NCBI GenBank assembly: GCA_037447605.1
Contig: CM074805.1
Location: forward strand, 987,079 to 1,051,078
Direction of reading: 5' to 3'
Source of the DNA: Zygnema circumcarinatum
Lineage: Eukaryota > Streptophyta > Zygnematophyceae > Zygnematales > Zygnemataceae
Length of the DNA stretch: 64,000 nucleotides
The notes under the pieces are model-generated. The model had not been told where the DNA came from and did no database searches. It saw only the letters and a list, made by a program, of their open reading frames with translations. Shown here in pieces: positions 11,607 through 23,357 of the stretch. Both the position numbers and the translations under genes were made by a program. Numbering within the stretch: position 1 is the stretch's first letter; each line of letters opens with the position of its first letter.

Positions 11607-14600
11607 TCACCGTGGAAAAAAGTACTGCGGCTCATCAAGCGCGAATTCCCCAGAAGGCATAAAAGTTTCCGCAGGCGAACTTCTTTCTGTTCTCCTACCA
11701 TGACCAGGCAATGGGTTTGGACTTGTGGGCCCTTCACCGTCTGTGCTGTGGTTGGAACCAACAACAGGGCTGGGTGTGCTCATAAAACGCACTTGAGCCT
11801 GACTGGGATCACTTCCCCCCAATGGCTCCTGTCCAACATTAGAACCGCTGCCACCTTTCAATTGAGTTCTCGATTCTAAAATATCTTCCGGAACCATGTC
11901 CTTTCCTATACTTGTTCCATTACTCTCCCGAAAACTTCCTGCCTCTTGAGCGGCAACAATATCATCAAAAAAGGCAGCATCCTCCTGGGACGGAGTCTCG
12001 GATTCTGACATAGTCTGTGCAGGTGCCTGACCCCTTAGTAGGTTCTCTCCGGGAGCAATGTGCCAATCAAAAGGCAGTCCTGCAGGCGTGGCTCGAAAGG
12101 AGTTTGTTGTACTTGTAGCTGAGACGTTGTACTTATTGGTAAGATAGCTCCCCCAGGAGCACTGTGTCCATAGCCTGTGAATCGCAAGAGATAATGTCAC
12201 CATCGGGCATAACACGTGGCAAAAGGACAGTCGAGTGCATGCGATGCGTGAATATTACAAAGGTGAAATTCACTCACCATATGGTGATTGAGACAATGCA
12301 AATGGCCGTAAACGATCCTGCTATTTGCGGCGAGTAATAGAACTTAATCCACCTGCTCAGCCCTCGTCCAAAGACAGTCAGCCTGAAACAGATCTTTGGC
12401 TGCTCTCCGTATCCAACCCCCTTCCTCCAAACTTTCTGCTTGTATCCATCCTCATCCCATGATTCTTGAAGTACAAACAGAAAATGGACGCTACTTGGTT
12501 CCGCTCCCTCCAAACAAGGCAACGATTAGTTATCCCAAAAGGATAGGCAGTTAAAACTGAAGTTTGGCAGAACTCCTCACCCTATAGGGATGAGCTCAAG
12601 CAGAAACGAGAACACTCCTGCGCCCTCCACAGAGCCATTCTGCAGCCCCGTGTGAAGGCCATGCAGTGGCCTTTTGCACGAAGACAATGGGATCCATGTG
12701 ACAATGGAAGATTGCCCCAGTCAAGGAGCCCACCTGAAGCCTGTTCTATGTTGGATAAACGTGGACAAGTATAATAGTATGTCCACTAAGAATGGCCACG
12801 GCCTTGAGTTCAGTCACATAAATCATTCCTCTGGAGACTCTTAAACCAAGCGGCTCTCCACACATTGCGTCTTCAGGCAAGCAACATGCTCCAACTCTCA
12901 TGTTTGTAAGCAAAGCCGACAGGACTCACCCCATGTGAACAGGTTGAAAGCGAGCCTCCAGTCTGCTTCACACCTGTATGTGCACACAAGCGAGAATGTG
13001 AACAGCGACCAAATTTGTACTCGCATTTCACGCAGCAAACAGCCGCCCGTGCCCTTAATGAGAGTTACAGACGTACGATTCTAATTTTCGCATCTGTCGG
13101 ACCTTCGTGAAGCTGCACCTTTATTCAGGAACCAACTGAGGGAGACTGAGGGCTAATGAATATGGCCTGCACAGATTCAGAACTGAAGGGCCACTTCTCT
13201 CACCTGTAATCCCAGAAGGCTTCAAATGTCCTCCGAGGTGCAGGGGGCTTCAGCCCTATCTGGTAAGTTTCAATGAAAGCTTTGCAACGGAACATGAATT
13301 CCTCCTCTGCCTCCTCATCCACATAACTCTTCCCGTTCTTCAGGACGGAGCCGAGGATCAAAGTACAGAGTACCATCGCGATCGTGTGCAGGCATATCTG
13401 CCAAGCCTCCATGAAAGCACAAATTGCTTAGACGAGGCAGGCTCTGAAAGGAGACAAAAAACGAAGTGAAGAAATACCGCGATTGGGGAATGGGGAGGCA
13501 AGAGGAAGTGAAAGTGCGAAGAAGGAGAGATTGGGGGGAGAGAGACATAGGGGGAAAGTATTTTCAAGCTACTTACAGAGATAGCTGTGAGGACTCCAAA
13601 GCATGCCACAATCCACTGCACTGTGCGCCCCTCCCCCCCCCCCCCCCGCCATCCATTGCCTTAACCTGAGTGAGTGGACCGGTCCTTAAAGTCAGTTAGA
13701 CCAACCTATAAGCTGTCCCTCAATAGCAGTGCCTTCAGAACATTCCATACTTACAATAGATTCGTTGTAAGTATGAGAGAAAAACAGGAGCAGAAGAGCA
13801 GCCGAAGTGCAGTGGCTTCTGGACAAGGAAACAAAGAGCAAGCAGACCATCGAAGGGAAAATTCACACCGTTGGGTTCTTGGTGTAATCGAAGCCAAACT
13901 GGGTGAGGGTCACAACTGCAAAGCCTGCAAACAAAGCCGATAAATTTGATATGGCCTTCAACTGCTCACTCTTTTCCTCCACATTGCGACGATTCTTTTC
14001 CACGAACCTGCAAACATCAGACGTCCCTCAGCCATCTTGAGGCCTCCAAAGAAGGAGAAAGAAGAAGGGTACGGATAACCTCAGCTGACTGATCGTATAG
14101 GGTTGAAGCACAAAGGGCCAAACCATCCTTCTAATGACCAAGCAGTAATTGTCACTAATCACTCTTCTATAGGCCTGCTTCAAAATTCACAAAAGTATTG
14201 GAACGTTTTTGGCTAACAACAAGGTCACCAAAAAGTATCCCAGCACAAAACTCATTTGGCTGCACATTTCTTCAGAAATTTTAGCCTTTAAGGACCTAAA
14301 CAACTTTGCCCTTCAAGGAACTACATGTTCAATATTGAAGATGTTTGCTGAAACATGAAGGTAAAAATGTAACCATCGAGAGTGCTGTTTCCCATGACTT
14401 TGCTCAAGCTTTCCACGATGAGCACACCTTAATAGTTTGCCTCAGGAAAACATCGTCAGCCCAGCAAGCATCGAACCAAATTCATGGAACCCTTTGCTGA
14501 ATTTGGGGAATCTGCCACAACATCTCGAATGTGTGAGCAGATTTGCAAAGCTGTTGTTTGTAGTGGTGTGGAATCTAAACTTCATTCGATAACTTCCTTC

Positions 14601-15483
14601 ACTGTCGCTCTGACCTGTCCAGCACTTTATGGGCTTCGGGCGCTAAACCTTTCTTTTATTGACAAACAGCCCTGATCCAACACACCAAAAGACATACTGA
14701 AAACGGACAATTCTACGACCTATATTCTGTTCACAAACACTTTATCCTACTCATTCAGGAATACGACCTACACAAATTACAACCTACACGTTGAAATATG
14801 ATGAGACTAGAAGCATAAAATAAAGGAGAGATCAGTACCTGGCCCAGAGGTATCTTGCATTGTCCACATGCCGCTGTTCCATATCTTCCTCTCGCCAACT
14901 GTTACACAATTTTCAAACGAAATGGGTGTGAAACTAATGTTAGAGGACGACATACATTGATTTTGGAGAGAATTCTCCGTTCTCCGAACAAAAAATGCCT
15001 GCATTTAATGCGTATGTCGAGTGTGACGGTGTAAACAAGCACTCCACGTCACGTGTTATGGGTGAAGATATCGTTCTATTGGCATGAGATATTTTTGCGA
15101 TGTAACGACTACACACTGCAAGTGTGCATTTTTTCTGTTTAAATGAATTTCAATCCTGTTGAAAAGAAGGGCGGGTGACATGAAGGAAGCATACAACCAA
15201 TCAATCTTAAGTTTCTAGATACATCCTTGAGGGGGAAACGCCCTCATGCGCAAAGGAGTTTTGGAGCACATGCCACCCCCCCCCGCGCTTACAGCTTCTC
15301 CAGCTCCCGCATTTCCTTCTCCTCCAGCAGCTGGCTCCGTTCAAACTCCCGATACACCACGTCCTCCGCCCTCCACCCTCTGTCCTCCGCCCTCCACCTC
15401 CGGTCCTCCTCCCTCCAGTGCTTCGACATGCTCGTGTCAAAGGCGGTAAGGAGAGCCTGCGCAGCGTCCATGGTGGAAGCCAT
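11607..15483 (-). CDS. Orai-like (CRAC-type) calcium channel protein
   Basis: Predicted membrane protein resembling the Orai calcium channel pore subunit. Exons on the minus strand: 15483-15293, 14898-14839, 14007-13869, 13615-13577, about 13409-13204, one or more unplaced, a segment ending at 12278, and 12174-11607. The N-terminus holds a charged coiled coil with repeated WREED/WRAED units, continuing through VEKNRRNVEEKSEQLKAISN. The first membrane helix, SALFAGFAVVTLTQFGFD, matches the Orai TM1 pattern (LLSGFAMVAMVE). A second hydrophobic block is WIVACFGVLTAIS, then CLHTIAMVLCTLILGSVLK. A conserved-looking loop ends LKPPAPRRTFEAFWDYR, and a last helix is GSFTAICIVSITIW. A roughly 180-residue Pro/Ser-rich tail follows. 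Orai homologues are known in algae and non-flowering plants; I infer this identity from TM1 and topology. The exon after WDYR is unresolved. Confidence 0.6.
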
Positions 15484-16354
15484 GGTTGCTGCCTCAAACT
15501 TGCCTTTCCTTTAACCCTAGAATTTCTGCCTGCGCTCTTCTGCCCTAACTTATTCCTGCAAACTTTTCTTGCAGAGAATGTACCACCGTATGTGTCCCTG
15601 CTGCCTCCCCTGCCCTAACTGTAAGCCCTGGATCCCCATCCCCATGTCCATGCCCATGGCCATGGCCATGCCCATGCCCATGCCCCCATGCCCATCCATG
15701 CCGATGCCCATGCCTATGCCCGTGCCCATGCCCATGGCATCATCCAGCATCATCCAGATTCATGGGAAGTTGCCGTACATTTCCGTATGACTTAATGGCA
15801 TGTCACGTGGCTTAATTCTACTGGTCATAAAAGCATCTATTTAGCAGAGTTGGCATGCGGCGCCTTCAATGGTCTAATATCCAGTTCCGCCAATCAGGAT
15901 TTCCCACGTGTACACGCGTGCATGCGTGCTCGCCTGGACGGACTACGTGGAACCTTCTAATCGGAGCAAAATCATTGCCAAACGGACAAATTTACCGTAC
16001 GTCATCAGATCTTGCGGGGTACGTTCCCAGAAAGTTCAAAACGTTTGTCGCTTTCCCTGTTGGAGGCGGCGCTCTGGCCTGCCGCAACCTCCCGCACGCG
16101 CTTGTGGAGGTTGGTAATGTACGTATTCTACTCACAAATTCATATTGGAAATTCCTGTAACAGTACTTCTTTCAGCTCCAAACTGTGCCGCCCTGTCGGA
16201 TCCGCTCCACTTGCCCTGCGCCGCCCCGCCTCCCTCAGCCCGTTGGTGGGAGGGCGAGGGGGAGAGGGAGAGGGCGAGGGAGAGGGACGGGGGAGAGGGA
16301 CGGGGGAGAGGGAGGGGGAGAAGGAGAGGGAGAGGGAGAGGGAGGCGGGTGGCC
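15484..16354. other. Divergent upstream region of Orai-like and ArsM genes
   Basis: No gene seen. It holds a CCATGC-rich simple repeat (15640-15740) and a purine-rich GAGGGA tract (16250-16345) just before the ArsM start. The tract gives long but compositionally biased open frames in several phases, which I do not accept as genes. Confidence 0.55.
15640..15740. repeat. CCATGC simple repeat
   Basis: Degenerate hexamer array of CCATGC/CCATGG units. The reverse frame would give a Met-Gly repeat, which I treat as an artefact of composition. Confidence 0.9.
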
Positions 16355-18166
16355 ATGGCCTGCTGCGCGCAGCCCGCGTCGTGTTCGTACCTGGACAGCG
16401 TGGACGAGGAGGCGGGCTCGCTGGGCGGGGGCTGCTGCGGGGGCGAGGCGCCGCCCGGCGACGTGACGCATGCGGACGTCAGCGAGTACTACGGCAAGCA
16501 CGTGCAGCAGACCAGCGATCTTCTCACGGCGGCGTGTCTGCTGGAGGTGGGGGAGGGGGCGCTGCTGCAAGGGTTGCTTTTGCACGGGCAGGAAATTGGT
16601 AGCGAAGGAGTGAAGGAACAGCAGCAGATATCGAATGTTAGTTGCAGAATCTGATTATAGAGGAGGAGAAAGACGACGATTTTTTAAGCATTTGTTGTAA
16701 TTCATACGCATGGAAGGGCTGCACCAGAGGAGTTTGGCGCCTCGCGGATGATGATAACAGGGCTGAGGAAGATTAAAGATCAGCAGAAGGGTTTTTGTGG
16801 TTTGCTTGTGATTAACTAGATAACGACTTAAAAAGGAAATGGGCCGTCTCCTTCAATTCTAGGTTAAGATGACTTAGTGGCGATCATGTGAGGCTTTCGC
16901 CTTCCTATAAAGAGCCGGTGTTGTAAGTAAAAACTAGGAAACATTTGCAGTCGGTCGAAACGAAGAAACTGCTTCCGAAATTTTAAACTATTTGCATTTT
17001 GCTGCTGGTGTTTCCCTCTGTGACGTTAAATAATAACTTAATTATGATGATTTTTATGTGTGCCGGAAGGGAACGTAGAATTATGGTTGTTTTTGTTGTT
17101 TTCTTTTGGTTTGGCAAGAAGATCGGCGTATTCTGTTATCTCAAAGTCATGTCGGAAGTTTCATAATCAGTTTCTTCTCGATCATTGTTGGAAACGATAG
17201 TCGAGAGGCTTCATAATGCTCTCCTTTAAATTTTCTTTTTACCATACGCATTAAAACTATGAAGATTGAATTGCTGAAGACAGGTAACCGAGGGTAGCTC
17301 TTATGGCCCCAGAAGTTGCCCTCTTTCTTGAAAAACTTACATGTGCTAGCGAGCTTATCTTTCGCGGCTGAATTGGAGGACACAAGTCCTTGCTGTTTTT
17401 CCTCTTTCTCACAAATTATCACCATTTGGGGCGAGGGGGTGCAGGGCGAGGTAACCAAGGAGGTCCGAAAGCTTCTAAAGAATGTGCATCCTGAGATTCT
17501 GGACAAGTTTTATGGCTGCGGCTCGCCCATCGCTCCCCTGCTCGAGGTGCCATGAAAGGAGCCTTTCTCTCTAACCTTCAATTGTGCTGCTAAGAGGAAG
17601 CTGCTACTCGAAAGCTTTATCCTGCTCCTGTTCTCTTCTTTGTTCAACATTCCCCTCACTTTGAGTGCCCTTTTTTGTGGGAGCCACTTGCAGGGTGCGG
17701 TCGTATTGGATCTGGGGTGTGGCACAGGGCGGGATGTTTACACAGCTGCCCAGCTGGTCGGGCAGAATGGACGAGTTATTGGAGTAGACATGACAGGTAG
17801 GGGCAGTGCATTGCTCACAAGGAAGGGCTGCATGCAGTTTTAGCGTTAAACTGTGAGGGTTCGGGTTTTGACACGGAGAAGGGAAGGAAGCAGCTCTGAT
17901 TGGAGTGGTGATGAGTGCAGACGAGCAGCTCGCAGTGGCGCGGAAACATGTGGAGTGGCATCGAGAGAAGTTTGGTTTCAAGGAGTCCAACGTTGAGTTC
18001 AGAAAAGCATTCATTGAAGACTTAAAATCAGCCAATATCCCGGATGAGTGAGAGAACATACCCCTTCCTGTCTCTCATGCCAATGTGGGGATGTAAACGA
18101 GGGGGCCTCACGTTTCCAAGGTCCCTTCGTCCTTGATAAAGTCGATTAACTCGGTCCTCAAGTGCT

Positions 18167-18220
<54 letters not shown>

Positions 18221-18876
18221 CCCGCTGACTGTGAGGCCCTGTATGAATGGCAGATCCGTGGACGTAGTAATGTCAAACTGTGTGGTGAATTTAGCCCCCG
18301 AGAAAGAGCCAGTTCTTCGTGAAGTGTACCGCGTGCTGAAGCCCGGAGGAGAGCTTTACTTTTCCGACATGTACACCGATCGTAGGGTTCCGGCACATCT
18401 GCAAAAAGATAAGGTCAGGAAGGTCGGATCTCCTTTTTAACTTTTCATGGAATATTCTATTCTTATCCTGAGATTTCGCTGAAGAATTCGGGTAATTAAA
18501 TACTGAAGGCTTGCAAGAGCTCGTGGTTGGCTCAGGTTCTATTTGGAGAGTGCTTGAGTGGAGCACTTTATATCGAAGACTTTCGCCGACTCATGGCAAA
18601 AGTTGGCCTTGCAGCCTGGGGTCCTACCACAGCTCGGCAAACTGCAGTGATGAATGCTGAGATAGAAGCAAAAGTGGGCGACATCACCTTCTACAGCATC
18701 ACTGTGAGGGCCATTAAGGTCCCCTTAGAGGACGCTGAGGACTCTCCAGAAGATTATAAGCAGGTAAGAGAGTCTCCTCCCACCAGAAAACAACCCTCTG
18801 TCAGTGGCCCTACATCGCAATCCATACCTCCCTACTTCTTCTTTTTAAGTGTTCCTAACGCTTCCTGCTCCTGGAT

Positions 18877-18908
<32 letters not shown>

Positions 18909-19225
18909 NNNNNNNNNNCCCCCCCCCCCCCCCCTCCCCCATGCAGCTGGCCACATACAAAGGGACCATTCCCGGACACCCTGACCTGTTCTCTCTCGAC
19001 ATGATGCGCATTTTCCCTACGGGCATTCCCACACGTGTGGACAGCACCACGGCAGCCGCCCTGCAGGTCTCCCGCTATGGAGCCGCGTTCGAAGTTTCGG
19101 AGAAGAAGGCGCACGGAGGGCCCTTTGGGCTGTGGCCGCTCCCTCTCGCGAGCAGGGCGGGGAGCGTGAAGGCGCTGGAGGGGTCCGCGCAGAAGGCGAG
19201 GGCTGGAGGGGGGTCCTGCTGCTAG
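16355..19225 (+). CDS. arsM: Arsenite methyltransferase (S-adenosylmethionine dependent)
   Basis: Methylates trivalent arsenic using SAM to give volatile or less toxic methylarsenicals. Seven exons join in phase to 396 residues: 16355-16546, 17445-17546, 17694-17796, 17921-18047, 18254-18413, 18536-18763 and 18947-19225. The family order is clear: N-terminal Cys-rich segment ([15 protein letters not shown]), [27 protein letters not shown]-binding motif [15 protein letters not shown] with VIGVDMTDEQ, motif [15 protein letters not shown], and [14 protein letters not shown]. Cysteines that bind As(III) in known ArsM proteins are represented by Cys in YYGCG-like KFYGCGSP and in SNCVVNL. The C-terminus ends GGGSCC, a vicinal Cys pair seen in several algal ArsM proteins. 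The last intron contains a sequencing gap in poly-C. Start chosen at the first ATG after the GA-rich leader, giving the Cys-rich N-terminus. Confidence 0.92.
18169..18217. repeat. (GA)n in ArsM intron 4
   Basis: About 24 GA units on the sense strand, shortly before the exon encoding [11 protein letters not shown]. Confidence 0.95.
18879..18934. other. Poly-C tract with assembly gap (10 N)
   Basis: Uninterrupted C run broken by ten N at 18909-18918, inside the last ArsM intron. The true length is unknown; the flanking exons are unaffected. Confidence 0.95.
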
Positions 19226-20179
19226 GGTCATGCACACATTGGAAAAGTATTAGACTATATAGTAGCAGTTTATGGTAGGCAGGAGCAAGTAAGTAGGAGC
19301 AAAATTGCAAGGCGGGTTTGCTCATGTAGGATGATGGCATTGCTACGGCAAGGTGGGGGTATAGGAATATGTGCTTTCTTAGGATGATGGCATTGCTACG
19401 GCAAGTTGGCTCAGAGGAATGTGGTTTCTTATTTTGTTTTTGTTTCGAAGGAATAGATATATCGTTCCCGTCTGTCCACCTTGGCGTGATGTGACACAAG
19501 GTGGGATACCAGCTTGCAAATGTGTTTTTCTTCCCATGTTAAAAATTTTGAAAGTAGTACTACACTCTTTCACGGTGTTTGCCCTTCATGGCGTCCAAAA
19601 AAAACATTCCTGATCGATCTTTCCAAGGGTTTCTTTAATTGATGGGGAAAATGAGGGTCGTTATTGGTTTTAATTCTGGCATTTGAAAAGGGTCGTCCAT
19701 CTCTTTAATGGGAGGCGTGAAATATCCTAAGACAAGTCCTGAAAAGAAAGCAAGCGATGTCTTTTGAAAACCCGGAACTCAGCGAAAAATGTACACGCAG
19801 GCCTCCTTCGAACGTTAGACACTCCATTCACAAAGCTGAGCGGATATCTGAGCGAGCTGCGCAAAAGCAAAACTTTGAGAAGAGCCCTCTGTATGGCCAT
19901 CTACTGCTGTGCTACAGTGCGAGAGAATGCCAAAGTACGAAGGCACTCGATCCTCTACCCTCTACTGCTCCAAAACGAGCATACATCGAACAAAACTGGG
20001 AACTTCTTCTCTATGTACAAAGAAACCCGGCAGGTCAAAAGCTGCAGCTGCTAAAACTTCTACACACCGACAGCCCTACAAAAACGCAGAAGGTGCAATC
20101 CAACACGAGCTGTCTTCATCCTTCCCCACACTGCAGAGGCGCCCTGAAAGCGCCTGCTTCCAAATACCTTTCTCAGTCA
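19226..20179. other. Convergent 3' region between ArsM and oxidoreductase A
   Basis: Holds the 3' untranslated regions of both genes. An AGGATGATGGCATTGCTACG unit occurs twice (near 19328 and 19381). The plus-strand open frame at 19757-20464 overlaps the last exons of gene A antisense and shows no domain, so it is not called. Confidence 0.5.
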
Positions 20180-23100
20180 TCAAATTGGTATAAGGTTGGC
20201 GTCAGAGGGTCCGTTTATGACCCGACCGAAGGAGTCGAACTGGGAGCCATGGCAGGGGCAATCGAAGGTCGCATCGTTGGGGTTCCACTGAACAACGCAT
20301 CCGAGGTGAGGGCAGATGGCTGCACATCCACACCATGGCATTCAGTGAGGTGCTTTCGATTTCAGCATTCAACAAAGCATATAGCATATGGCAGCTCATT
20401 TCCAGTTCATGCTTTGCACGATGACATTATCCAGCATCTGATAGGCAAAACTACCATGCATTGACGATTTCACAGAAGCACACCGGCCATTGAACCTAGA
20501 GCTCAGATGGGCTTGCCTGTATAGCGATGCAGGATTCCCCGCTCGTCACGATACGCCGCAATTTTGACTCCGGCTTGCTGGATTACCGCTCCGCACCCAG
20601 GAGCCAAGTCCTCTATGTCAACTTTGTCCGTACCAACAAATGGGACATAGTAAGCATAGCCCTGCCATCATGAAGATGACAAAGATTCAGCGACAGACAT
20701 ACATTCAACTTCAGCACATTCCTAGTGTGAGGTATTCTTAACAGAGACAACAAAGACAAGCTCGAGGAGGTGAAAGGCTGCAACTTCGCTGAGTGCCAAC
20801 CTGCAGGTTGTTCTGTACTTCCTCAAGCTCATTTCTGATAGTTGAGAGGTTGATAGGAGGGATTCTGCTGGGATTGTAGACTTCCGTCCAGGGGTGAGTC
20901 CGCCCTAAAATCTGAGAACTGATGACGATACCCGCAATAGTGGCACCTGTCAGGACTTGGCCGCTGTCCCCTGGAAACGGAAATAATCGCACATACGGGA
21001 ATTTCAGTGTTAAGGTCAGGAGTAAAGATAGTAGGGCGAGAGTGAGCCAGAAACAATAGTACTTGTCGTGTACACTATGCGAACTGTGGAGAGTATTTAG
21101 CCAGAATTTTAAAGTTCAATGGAAAAGCTCCTTAAAATCGTTTAGAGGAAGTAGCCGACTACATAAAGAGCTTCCATCCAACTGCAAAAAAACTGACCAC
21201 TAAAAATAATAGGCAGCAGGCTCCGATGTTGATCAACCAAATGTAACTTGTGCCATCTCGACCGACTACAACTGGTTGAAATGGGTCAAAGACAAACATA
21301 CCAGTAGCAATGTATGTGTTTGTCAAGTTTCCCGGATCTCTGCCGTAAAGTCCCAAAAAGTCGATCGGTTTGTAGGCCTGCAATTTCAAGCAATACATTC
21401 CACCACCTGAGAGAGGCACAGTGCTAATAACATTTAAGTTCCCATTTAAGTTAACATGTAGCTAAAAACACAGAGCGAAAGCAAGTTCGAGAGTGAACCT
21501 GCCCCGTCCATTGGTAGACCACTTCTTTGGCTGCGGGCCACTTCGTGCGAGCCCAATTTTCCAGCTTCAGCCATGCATTCACATAGCTATCTGGGCGGAT
21601 GCCGGAGCGGTGGTTTTCACCCCCCACTAAAAGAACATCATGGTCTGATTTTTCGACCAGTCTGACACTGTGATAGGCCGACTCAGTATCCCACCATAGG
21701 GCTCCTCTGCATGGCGGTTTTCATGCAATTCAGAAGGGGGCTATGCCTGAAGGTAACAAAGAAGGTAACGTGCTTCAAAGCTCACAAGTTTACAACCACT
21801 TCAGGTGTCATGATAGGCAAGGACACTGGTTCAGGGTTCACGAAAACATGCGGCACGAATTTGTTTCGTTGGAGTTTTCACTCACTCAATGTCGCCCTTG
21901 TTCACTTTAAGCCCAATCATGTACGTCCGGTCGGGTTTCTGCCGAGCATGCACGAGCGGATTGCGATGAATTGGACAATGTGTGGCCAAAACGAGCGCAT
22001 GTGCCTCCACATATCCACTTTTGGTGTACACAGTTGCACCGGACTTTTTGCGCATGGGGCTGTCTTCGTAAATTTTTCCTCCACGTTTTACGATCGCACG
22101 AGCAAGACCATTCAGATACCTATTGTTCCGAAAATCAGCAAAAGCTGCTGTAATCAGTTGTTTGCTGAGCTTGTCGAGACAATAGATATAGAGTCTACTT
22201 TTTGAACGACTTTGTCTCCAAGAAAAGAGCAAGCACCTTCAAGTTTATTCAGTCAAAAAGCTCAGCGTTTGAAGCTTCATCCAAAGAATGATTCATACTT
22301 CAATATGTGCCTCAGAGTATATAGCGCTGGGTTTGCTTATTTACCAGAGGATAGTTATTGAATTGTGGCTGCTGCGATCCTTGCACGACATTGAAAGTAT
22401 AAAACTCAAAAAGGAGATCAGAAAAGTAATTCGGGAATAAAACTCACATGAGAGGGTGAAGCTCTGCAGCATTAGCCCATTGAATGGCTTTGCGGATGCC
22501 TTTCGCGAGTGGCTTCTCTCCAAACTCAAGAAGGCGAGTATCAGTGAATCCCAGCCGCCTGCTTGCTTCATATTCCTACTCAGAACAACACAATGGCATC
22601 GTGGTACAAAAAAAAGTGCAGTTTCAGCATAGACAGTCGCACCAACTAAAAGCTTTATGTGTAATCCGAGTAAATTAGAACGTCTAGACAGAGAATCATG
22701 ATCAGTTGGACGAAGGAAATAACCTTGATAAGCTTCGTGAGGGTAATATCTCTCTCATCGCTTGCAAATAGGTACCCGTCCAGTCGCTTGAAGTTGCAGT
22801 CGATTCCTTCTTCTTTTATTACATTTTCAACCCAGTCAATAGCCCCGCGATGGCTTTCCGCGACTAAAATGGCTTTCTCTGTTCCGAAAGCCTTTTCCAC
22901 AACGTGGTAGTAGTCATCATTCCATGGCATGAGATGCCCAGTCGTTTTTCCTGATTGTCCATGTCCTGCAGCGAATAGAAGATCAATATTAGATTGGAAA
23001 TAGTAAAGGACAGCTTATACATCGCGTGCACAGTTGCTGAATACTACTGGTGACGACTACAACCTCGAGTGCGGTTGCAATCTTGAGCAGACCAAAGTAC

Positions 23101-23357
23101 CTTTGCGTACCTATACACTTTGCCTCCAAAACAACCACTGATTTGCCCGCCTTCACAAGGTGATACGCAACGCTGAGTCCCGCGATTCCGCCTCCTACCA
23201 CCACTACATCTGCTGAGATGTTGTACTCCAACTTTGGATACTTTATCGTTTGTTCGTGTTGGTCCCATACATTGCGACGAAGCCCAGGTGTCTTGTTCTC
23301 CTCCTGCAGCTTCATCTCAGCGTCATGAAGGTCTTTGGACAAGGTTAACTTGGCCAT
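20180..23357 (-). CDS. FAD-dependent oxidoreductase with C-terminal Rieske domain, paralog A
   Basis: DAO-type flavoprotein fused to a Rieske [2Fe-2S] domain; substrate not known for this family. Nine exons join in phase to 529 residues: 23357-23111, 22965-22724, 22575-22448, 22119-21886, 21706-21499, 21377-21302, 20970-20801, 20661-20517 and 20319-20180. FAD-binding motif near residue 50: VVVVGGGIAGLSVAYHL, ending VVVLEAKCIG. Then GQSGKTTGHLMPWNDDYYHV, LVGGENHRSG and PIDFLGLYGRDP. The Rieske cluster ligands are CPHLGC and CPCHGSQF. The usual GDSG.GMTGGTIAG block reads GDSGQVLTGATIAG here. The N-terminus (MAKLTLSKDLHDAEMK) has no evident transit peptide, suggesting a cytosolic location (inference). 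The intron before the Rieske exon has a GC donor at 20515-20516. Confidence 0.9.

Noticed and set aside
15550-15753. Met-Gly repeat protein
   Set aside because: Direct reading of a CCATGC microsatellite.
16012-16602. Overlapping long frames on both strands upstream of and across ArsM exon 1
   Set aside because: They follow the GAGGGA-rich composition; only the frame giving [13 protein letters not shown] matches a family.
19757-20464. 235-residue plus-strand frame
   Set aside because: Lies antisense to the Rieske exon of paralog A and has no domain of its own.
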